Part shown: piece after piece, positions 56,603-64,000 of the stretch
Numbering within the stretch: position 1 is the first letter of the stretch
Layout: each line of letters opens with the position of its first letter
From: Coenobita brevimanus
Lineage: Eukaryota > Arthropoda > Malacostraca > Decapoda > Coenobitidae
Assembly (NCBI GenBank): GCA_032717465.1
Contig: CM064670.1
Coordinates: 17,702,439-17,766,438, forward strand
Reading direction: 5' to 3'
DNA length: 64,000 nucleotides
Position numbers and translations under genes: made by a program
The notes under the pieces: model-generated
What the model was told of the DNA's origin: nothing
What the model saw: the letters and a program-made list of their open reading frames with translations, nothing else
The model's database searches: none

Positions 56603-58022
56603 ATGGCTACCGCTGTATCTGTACAGGAAGCCAAAGATATGGGTCTCACAGACCCAGAGAAAATACAGAGTTACGTTCTCTCACTGTTCAATTACGAGCA
56701 AGAACGTGAGAAAGATGCTCGTGAAGAGCGTAGGATTCAGCGCGAATATGAGCGAGAACAGCGTGAGGAACGTGAAAGAGAGCGTGCATATGAACAAGAG
56801 CAGCGTGAGAAACAGCGCGAACACGAGCAGAAACAACGCGAGCTCGAGTTAGAAAAAGAGCGACAACAGCGCGAACACGAGCAAAAACAGCGCGAACTCG
56901 ACTTGGAACATGAGCGAGAACAGCGTGAGGAACGAGAGAGAGAACGAGAACACGAACGTGCCGAGCGAGAAGCACGCGAAAAACATGAACTTGAAGTGCT
57001 GAAGCTCCAGCGAGATTCCTTGGCTTCAGACACGTCTGGTGCAGTTGGTCCAAGCTCCACGTGCGTTCTCCCTGCACATGTCCTGGCGACCCCACGCATC
57101 AAGCTTCCTTCATACAAGGAAAGCGAGGCAGATCGAGCCGTACATAGCTCGTTTGAGGACATGGCAGACATGTATCAACTGGATGAGGCAGCTAAGCGGC
57201 TTCAGTTTCTTAGCCTATTTGAGGGCCCTGCCCTCGATATTCTCCACAGAATTCGTGGAGACAATCTCACATATGAGATGATGAAAGCTGCACTCATTAA
57301 GGCGTATGGTCTCACAGTAGACGACACCAAAGTTCAGTTCATGCGAGCTCGTCTCCAAGACAAGGAGACAGCTGTTCAGTTCCTTGATCGTCTCACAGCT
57401 TACTTAAATGAGTGGATGGAGAAAGATGAAACTCCTTCCACGCGTGAGGGGATAATTGACCTTATGCTGCGTACACAGCTAGAGGTCGTGGCCTGCTGAG
57501 CTCATAGCACAGCTTAAGATCTGCCAGGTGAAAGATGCCAGCCAAATGGCAGAAAAGGCTGACGCATTCTTTACTGCATACGGGTATCAAGCTCGTAAGC
57601 AAAACACCTGGAGCAGAAAAGATACTGCCAAGTCTGGGAAGCCGTCTCAGACTGAATCCCAGCACCAAGGCCGTTCTCAGAGTAATGGTCAAGGTCCAAG
57701 CAAACCACAGAAGGACCAGGGGCAAAACACTCAGAAATCTGAGTGGAAGCGGTACAACAAGCACCCCAACCAGCAGCAGTTTCCCAAGCATCAGCAGCAA
57801 TACAAGGACAAGCCACGTAACCCTCAGTCATGTCAATTAGTGTATCGGAGGCAGGAGGCAAATGCAGCCTTCATTCCACAAGTACCCGGTGGTGCCATCT
57901 CTACCAGTACAGGTACTTCCCAACACTTTACAAGTCCCCCTCCGACCATGAACTCTCCTCAGACACCTAGTTCCCAGGGCGCCACGTTTGCTGCATCGGT
58001 TGTTCCGCAGTCTCATGAATGA
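56603..58022 (+). pseudogene. Gm-2 gag, one frameshift
   Basis: Starts MATAVSVQEAKDMGL at 56603, similar to the Gm-1 start. Residues about 35-135 are an extremely charged Arg/Glu-rich coiled coil (EREQREERERE-type repeats), followed by a capsid-like region (LPSYKESEADRAVHSSFEDM, FLSLFEGPALDILHRI, LKAYGLTVDD-type). The frame ends at 57497, and a second frame continues from about 57495 with AELIAQLKICQVKDAS and AFFTAYGYQ, so a single-base length change lies near 57490. The tail is Gln/Ser/Pro-rich without an obvious zinc knuckle, and a TGA at 58020 separates it from protease in the same phase. Confidence 0.8.
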
Positions 58023-59807
58023 CTGGCTGCTACCTCCTCAGACCCTTCCACCAGCAACACTGCCTTTCTTGTTCAGCCAGGGTCTGTGGGAGGTGTTTCT
58101 GTAAATGTCCTGAGGGACAATGGTTCCTCAGGTTGCTCTGTTAAGCAGAGTTTAGTTCGGCCTGATGAGTATACAGGTCGACAGATCCAAGTTAGACTTA
58201 TTGATGGATCAGTGAGATTGTTCCCTGAGGCACGTATCCAGGTGGCGTCTCCATTTTTCACTGGCTTGACAGCTGCAGTTGTCATGCCAGAACCTTTATT
58301 TGACCTCATCTTAGGCAACATACCTGGCATCAAAAATAGTTGTGCCGTAGATGTTGCTACTCAGACTTCGGCTGCTGCGATAACACGAGCCATGGCCAAG
58401 GCTCTAAATCGCGTCACTCCGTTGACCGTCGCAACGCCGCAAGATCTGATTCGTAGTCAAGATGTTGTCCAAGAGCAACAGACTGACTCGACACTTGCCT
58501 CAGTGCGCAAGAAGCTGGAGGGTAAAGTGATCAAGTATTCACGGGGAGGTCAAGCCAGGTTCCTTCGTAAGCAAGGACGGCTGTACCGTGAGTCACAGAC
58601 ACCCCAGGGTGAGGTTCGACTGCAGTTTGTCGTTCCTGCAAAGTATCGCCGAGCAGTGTTTGAATTAGGTCACTGTTCAGCGATGGGAGGTCACATGGGT
58701 CAAAGAAGACCTCTGACCGCATCCATGCTGACTTTGACTGGCCAGGAATGGGACGGGAAATAACGAGGCTCGTACGTTCCTGTGATGTGTGTCAGCGTAC
58801 CACTGACCGGGGACGTGTCCGTCCTGCGCCATTGAAGCCAATGCCCATAATCTCTGAACCGTTCGAGAGAGTAGCAGTTGACATAGTTGGGCCAATCTCT
58901 CCTAGGGCTAGTGATGGATCAAAGTATATCCTCACTATAGTTGATTTCAGCACACGGTGGCCTGAAGCCGTGGCCCTTAAGAATATAGAGGCCGTCACTG
59001 TTGCTGAGGCATTAATTGAAGTGTTCTGTCGTGTAGGTATCCCTAAGGGAGGTCTTGAGCGACCGGGGTTCGCAGTTCACTTCGGCAATGATGAACGAAA
59101 CGTTCAGGTTGCTGTCCATCCGAGGCTTACGAACTACGCCGTATCATCCCATGTGTAACGGGTTGTGTGAGAGGTTCAATGGAACTCTCAAGAAGATGTT
59201 GAGGCGCATGACCGCCGAACAGCCAAAAGAATGGCCGCGGTTCATCGCTCCTCTTCTATTTGCTTATCGAGAAGCCCCACAGCATTCATTGAAATTCTCA
59301 CCCTTTGAACTGGTGTATGGGAGGTCGGTCCGGGGCCCACTTCAAGTCCTTCGTGAGTTATGGGACGATGAAGAACCCGACCCTGAAGTCAAGACCACCT
59401 ACACCTACGTCCTTGATTTGGCTGACCGCCTCCAGTCGACGTGCGAGTTAGCTAAGGAAGAACTGATCAAGGCGCGTGAAGTTCAAAAGGCTTATTATGA
59501 TAAGAAGGCAAAGCTTCGGAAGTTTAGTCCAGGCGATAAATGCTTGGTATTACTCCCCACTGCCCAGAACAAGTTATTGGCACAGTGGAAGGGTCCATTC
59601 GATGTAGTAGAGCGCATTTCAGACCTCAACTACATAATACAGACGGGGAATCTTCGTAAAAGGTTCCACATTAACATGTTGAAGGCTTATCATGAGTCAG
59701 ACCCCGAGGAGACTGGCTTACGAGTAGCTGATGATAGTGACCAGCCACTGGAAGAAACCGGGGCAGCTGCGGTGATCCCAGCTGATGACCATGATGTGAG
59801 CCCTTAA
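58023..59807 (+). pseudogene. Gm-2 protease and integrase, frameshifted
   Basis: The protease-like region is at 58080-58330 with a RDNGSSGCSV motif at about 58113: the usual D-T/S-G reads D-N-G. A linker follows, then the integrase zinc-binding region (ELGHCSAMGGHMG near 58665, CDVCQR near 58778). Core: AVDIVGPISP with Asp at 58880, SDRGSQFTS with Asp at 59061, and LCERFNGTLKK with Glu at 59169, giving D,D35E. C-terminal motifs LRKFSPGDKCLVLLP and WKGPFDVV are near 59520-59600. Single-base length changes near 58705 and 59047 put the parts in different frames. A stop at 59805 ends this segment; reverse transcriptase comes next. Confidence 0.85.
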
Positions 59808-59815
59808 CCGCTCAG

Positions 59816-61243
59816 TCCCATCAGGAAGAGACTGTCGGAGATGTTTTACTTAACCCTGACTTAGCAGTAGGGGACCAGAATGCCTTATGGTCACTGCTCT
59901 GTCAGTATGCTGATGTCTTTTCAGACCAACCTAGACTTGCAAAGGTTGCGTGTCATAAAATTGAGTTGACCAGCAATGCTCCTATAAAGGTTAAGCCATA
60001 TCCGATTCCCATGCGACTACAGGGGTGCAGTAGATAAGGAAATTGCTGACATGGAGACTGCAGGCATTATCGAAAAGTCCTCATCTCCTTACTGTAGTCC
60101 GATGGTAGTAGTCCATAAGAAAGATGGTGGAGTCAGGATTTGTGGCGACTATAGAAGGCTCAATGCAATCACCAAAGTGGATGCTGAGCCAATGGGTGAC
60201 CATATTGCCATCTTCTCCAAGCTGGCAGGGTCACGATATTTCACGAAGCTTGACCTAGCGAAGGGATTCTTCCAGATTCCCCTTCATCCTGAGAGTCGTC
60301 AGTTCACTGCCTTTGCTACTCCTAGGGGTTGTACCAGTATAAAGTCCTCCCATTCGGACTTACCAATTCCCCCAGCAGTATTCAATCGTGCCATGAGACA
60401 AGTGCTCCATGGTATTGTAGGAGTAGAGATGTTCGTTGTGATGTCCTCGTTCATTCCGCCACATTGGAGGAGCACCTCAGACTCTTGGAAATTGTCTTCA
60501 ATAGACTCCAGAGTTTCAACATGACTGTGAAGCCTAGCAAATGCAAGATTGCTCACAGTGAGGTGGAGTTCCTCGGTCATATTGTTGGCAACAACCACTG
60601 CAGGTGTCAGGGTGACAAGATCAGGAAGGTTAAAGAAGCCCCGAGACCCGTGACCAAGAAACAGGTTAGGGCATTTCTTGGCCTAGTGGGATATTATAGG
60701 AGTTTTATCCCCAACTTTGCTCTCATTGCCCAACCGTTGTACGAAGTGCTACGGAAATATGCTCCAAACACCATTGAATGGGGAGAAGCGCAAGAGAGAT
60801 CTTTTGCCACCCTCAAGAATATGTTGTGCAAGGAGCCTATCTTGCAGTTGCCTGATTCCAGCAAACCTTTCATACTGCGCACTGATGCTTCACAAGATGA
60901 AGTAGGTGCCGTATTGATGCAGGAATCGGAAGGTGGAATCTTCCCAGTGGCATACCACAGCCGTAGGCTAAAACCCGCCGAGAGGAATTATAGTACTGTT
61001 GAGAAGGAACTCTTGGCTGTGGTTGATGGTGTTAAAAAATATTATTATTATTTATATGGGGCATCATTTGTTCTGGAAACTGACCATATGCCACTCACTA
61101 GTCTTAGCACGACCAAGACGGCTAATGCAAGATTGACACGCTGGACACTGTATTTACAGCAGTTTAACCTTGTTGTGAGATACATCAAGGGAAGTGATAA
61201 CGTTGGTGCAGACCTGATGTCTCGCCTACTAACTGCTGACTAA
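59816..61243 (+). pseudogene. Gm-2 reverse transcriptase and RNase H, frameshifted
   Basis: Located after integrase. Fingers/palm: SPMVVVHKKDGGVRICGDYR (60099-60158), RYFTKLDLAKGFFQIPLHPE (60234-60293). The catalytic FVDD-type box falls at about 60430-60440, exactly where a single-base loss changes frame, so it cannot be read in any one frame. Downstream in the other frame: LVHSATLEEHLRLLE, KCKIAHSEVEFLGHIV, VRAFLGLVGYYRSFIPNFA. RNase H: ILRTDASQDEVGAVLM (Asp near 60883), YSTVEKELLAVVDGV (Glu) and LETDHMPLTSL (Asp), ending LMSRLLTAD at 61243. Other frame changes lie near 60022, 60325 and 60370, most in short homopolymers. Confidence 0.85.
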
Positions 61244-61404
61244 CATGGGCAGTTGTTGTATGCTGGGTTCCGTGATAGGCATCCTCAGAGATTTGAGTAA
61301 TCCAAGGACCAGCCTGGTTCCCAGTCAAAAGTGTAGACCTGACGTCTCACTTGTTGGCCCACAGGACACAGTACGTCCAGGGCCTGTACATACACGTGTA
61401 CTGT

Positions 61405-62251
61405 AGGTTAAGGGGGAAGAGAGAACTCCGCAGAGGTGACTTGAGGCTATGGAAGACCCAAGTTTGCACAAGGATTCTCAGCTTCCCGATACTAATATAA
61501 GTATTGTAGGTTAAGGGGGAAGTTCGAGAGAGAACTCCGCAGAGGCGACTTGAGGCTATGGAAGACCCAAGTTTGCACAAGGATTCTCAGCTTCCCGATA
61601 CTAATATAAGTATTGTCGGTTAAGGGGGAAGTTCGAGAGAGAATTCCGCAGAGGCGACTTGAGGCTATGGAAGACCCAAGTTTGCACAAGGATTCTCAGC
61701 TTCCCGATACTAATATAAGTATTGTCGGTTAAGGGGGAAGTTCGAGAGAGAACTCCGCAGAGGCGACTTGAGGCTATGGAAGACCCAAGTTTGCACAAGG
61801 ATTCTCAGCTTCCCGATACTAATATAAGTATTGTAGGTTAAGGGGGAAGTTCGAGAGAGAACTCCACAGAGGCGACTTGAGGCTATGGAAGACCCAAGTT
61901 TGCACAAGGATTCTCAGCTTCCCGGTACTAATATAAGTATTGTAGGTTAAGGGGGAAGTTCGAGAGAGAACTCCGCAGAGGCGACTTGAGGCTATGGAAG
62001 ACCCAAGTTTGCACAAGGATTCTCAGCTTCCCGGTACTAATATAAGTATTGTATTGTAGGTTAAGGGGGAAGTTCGAGAGAGAACTCCGCAGAGGCGACT
62101 TGAGGCTATGGAAGACCCAAGTTTGCACAAGGATTCTCATCTTCCCGATATAAATATAAGTACTGTAGGTTAAGGCACAGGTTGAGGACCCGTGTGCAGT
62201 TCGAGGCTATGGAAGACCCGAGTTTGCACAGGGATTCTCAACTTGCCGACC
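61405..62251 (+). repeat. 109-bp minisatellite inside Gm-2
   Basis: Units start GGTTAAGGGGGAAGTTCGAG at about 61405, 61508, 61617, 61726, 61835, 61944 and 62058, with a diverged eighth from 62167. The period is 109 bp (first unit 6 bp shorter, one spacer 5 bp longer). Adjacent units are nearly identical. The array lies in the element's 3' non-coding part, between RNase H and the 3' LTR. Short minus-strand reading frames in each unit are by-products of the repeat. Confidence 0.95.
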
Positions 62252-62796
62252 ATAATCGTGTGTTATAATTAATGGCGACCTCGAATGTATGTCGTAGCAC
62301 TGACTGCTAGGCAGAGAGAGTAATTGCAACTTAATAAGAATTTTGTCTCATTGACACTTTTGATGCTCCACCTCAATTGGTTTTGCAGGTTCAGCAATGG
62401 GTGTAGCAGTTTTGCTGTGCGGGCCAGCTGATCGTCTGCCGCACGCTGCCGCCTCTTCTCCTCTGCCTTCGTCGTCGCCATATTATTATTTACTGTGTCA
62501 TTTTACACGTAGGTACAGTTACACTACAACTGTCACACCTACACTGTGTATTACATACACCACGCTACACAACAATTAGTTGTCAGTGTAAATGTAGCGA
62601 ATTTTCGCTCAGTTTGACCTGAGTACAGGATTTTCACCGTCGTCACGGAGTTTTTCCCTCAAGCTTGCTTCTATTAACGTAAATACGAGGTTTTTTCGCT
62701 CACTGGCGACTGCGATTTTCTCCTGTAGCAGGATAGCACACACACCACAGTGTGAATCTTGTGTGACTGAGTTAGGATTTATATGTATGTATATTG
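62252..62796. other. Gm-2 3' non-coding region
   Basis: About 545 bp between the minisatellite and the terminal hairpin, with no recognised coding sequence. Antisense and sense frames at 62269-62579 show no family motifs. Confidence 0.6.
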
Positions 62797-62825
62797 AAAT
62801 CTTTCTTCTGAAGGAAGAAAGATTT
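62797..62825 (+). promoter_or_regulatory. Perfect 12-bp stem hairpin near the 3' LTR
   Basis: AAATCTTTCTTC and GAAGAAAGATTT are perfect inverted repeats around a 5-base loop TGAAG, ending 18 bases before the 3' LTR. No strong polypurine tract adjoins the LTR (TGGGGCGTAA only), so the purine-rich right arm of the hairpin may be relevant to plus-strand priming. Role inferred only from position. Confidence 0.6.
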
Positions 62826-62843
62826 AATTTTCATGGGGCGTAA

Positions 62844-63896
62844 TGTCACGAATCAATTCGCGACATTTCCCTTTTGTGAGAAGCCGCGAACTATTAGTGG
62901 AAAACTCACTGTGTATCGCTCAGTTAACCGTTTCTCTCTCCATTTCGGAGGATACTTTTCAAAACATTCGTCACGTTCAAGAGTGACCGATTTAATGCAT
63001 GTCACTAAGTGCGCTACTGAGCGATACAATTGTTTCTTTATCGTTCGCCTCTGCTTCCCTAAACCGTTAGCTACGCCTTCTTCTGGTAGCTTGTGCGTCC
63101 TGCCTATACATTATTTGAATTCAGTCTAGTGGTGGCTTTGACGGAGAGAGGTCCTGTGCTCAGAAGTGAAGAGAGGTCAGCTAGCATCCCAAGCTCCACA
63201 GAGTATCAGTTTCTTCAAACTCCCACCTTAGTGGTGATACATAGCATTCATCGACTGGTATTTCTTTTGTGTATTTTGTAGTTTTAAGAGCTTAGTTAAG
63301 GTGTTTTTCCCTAGGCGTAAGTATTTAGCTTCTGTGTGAGTGAGCGAGTGCGTCTCATTTAATTTGATTTGAAATGTAACGTTAAATTTATTTTTTTGTA
63401 ATTAATAAATTTAACAGTTCTTTTCCTTGAGCTTCATGTAAAGTAAACTCTTGTTTCATTTCTCCATAATTAAGCTTATTTTCCATATAGCTCCTAGCTG
63501 GCATAAACGTTGCTTTCATAACTGGTACTTAGACCAGTCTTGTTGTATTAACTTAAAATCCGTTGTGCCAGGAGTTAATGCATCAGCAAGAACCTGATGT
63601 TATTATTATTAGTATTAGTTATTTATTGTCAGGGGTGATGTAACTTTCTCCAGAGGCTAGCAGTACAGTAATTCAGCAATTGTGAGTAATTAGTCTCTGC
63701 TGTGTACTGTTGAGAAAGTTTATAAATTCTCGTTCTTAGAGAATCGTGCTAAGCCAACGTAAAGTAATCGTTGCTTGATGTAGCAAGACAACCATTGTCT
63801 CTGCTCTTCAATATTATTGAATATATTAATATCAATTTAAATAATATTTAACCATTTATCCCAAAATTACCCTGATATTATAAAAACCCCGTGACA
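62844..63896 (+). repeat. Gm-2 3' LTR (1053 bp)
   Basis: Same length as the 5' LTR, four differences seen. Followed by the CTACC target duplication. Confidence 0.95.
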
Positions 63897-64000
63897 CTAC
63901 CACCTAGAATATGACCCATATTCCGACGAACATTCTATCACGTACGGTAGGTGGGAGTACAAACTGGATAATGAACGCACCACATCACCTGCAATTTCAG
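63897..64000. other. Flank after Gm-2
   Basis: CTACC target duplication followed by about 100 bp of unassigned sequence to the window end. Confidence 0.7.

Larger units (their letters stand above)
55144..63896 (+). mobile_element. Gm-2: complete LTR retrotransposon with integrase before reverse transcriptase
   Basis: 8753 bp with two 1053-bp LTRs exactly 7700 bp apart, beginning TGTCAC and ending GTGACA. A perfect 5-bp target duplication CTACC flanks it (55139-55143 and 63897-63901). LTRs differ at four positions by eye (55300/63000, 55372/63072, 55451/63151, 55960/63660). Internal order: primer-binding site, gag, protease, integrase, reverse transcriptase, RNase H, then a 109-bp minisatellite and non-coding DNA. 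All enzyme domains are present but split by frameshifts. Domain order and the shared primer-binding site place it with Gm-1 in a Gmr1-like lineage. Confidence 0.95.

Noticed and set aside
56688..57171. Two minus-strand frames of 135-144 codons opposite Gm-2 gag
   Set aside because: Shadows of the highly repetitive Arg/Glu coding strand.
61347..62140. Series of near-identical 65-77-codon minus-strand ORFs
   Set aside because: Created by the 109-bp minisatellite period; no independent evidence of coding.
61405..62251. CRISPR-like array
   Set aside because: The 109-bp units are contiguous with no unique spacers, inside an animal LTR element.

Overview
This window looks like non-coding, repeat-dominated DNA from a large animal genome, most likely an arthropod and probably a decapod crustacean. 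That is inferred from the mix of RTE, Jockey-like and CR1 LINEs, several Ty3/gypsy-type LTR elements, Tigger and mariner DNA transposons, tRNA-derived SINEs and very many (TA)n/(GT)n tracts. No host protein gene, rRNA or functional tRNA was recognised. Every long reading frame that could be identified belongs to a transposable element, and most are broken.

Layout. 1-3015: Tigger/pogo-like DNA transposon with a broken transposase. 3142-8509: young LTR retrotransposon (here Gm-1) inside a TA array, with integrase upstream of a truncated reverse transcriptase. 8525-15105: RTE-type LINE (RTE2, minus strand) split by a nested RTE LINE (RTE1, 9641-12901) whose 1002-codon ORF is uninterrupted. 15130-15904: repeat family R2 and a ~330-bp TA array. 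15905-24550: three minus-strand Jockey-like LINE copies (the third nearly full length), an RTE relic and a 72-bp minisatellite. 24898-28180: a tRNA-derived SINE, a small palindromic element and unassigned DNA. 28183-32962: a truncated LTR, a long palindrome and an internally deleted gypsy-type element (family A) carrying a piggyBac-like insertion. 33865-37965: CR1 LINE. 38806-41960: a patchwork of Jockey fragment, SINEs, R2, TA arrays and a G-rich minisatellite. 42225-48655: RTE relics, one carrying a fold-back mariner and a tiny RTE-derived element. 48827-54097: second gypsy family A copy, carrying a terminal-inverted-repeat DNA element. 55144-63896: complete LTR retrotransposon (Gm-2) with a perfect 5-bp target duplication, integrase again upstream of reverse transcriptase, and a 109-bp minisatellite before its 3' LTR.

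How the parts relate. LINE copies would supply endonuclease and reverse transcriptase to themselves and to short parasites (the SINE family, R2 and a ~120-bp element built from RTE 5' and 3' ends). Several LTR and DNA elements here lack enzymes and could have moved only by using those of relatives. Nesting gives a partial time order: RTE2 is older than RTE1; gypsy family A copies are older than their insertions; Gm-1 and Gm-2 are the youngest by LTR identity. All calls come from reading motifs and repeats by eye; no database search was run.
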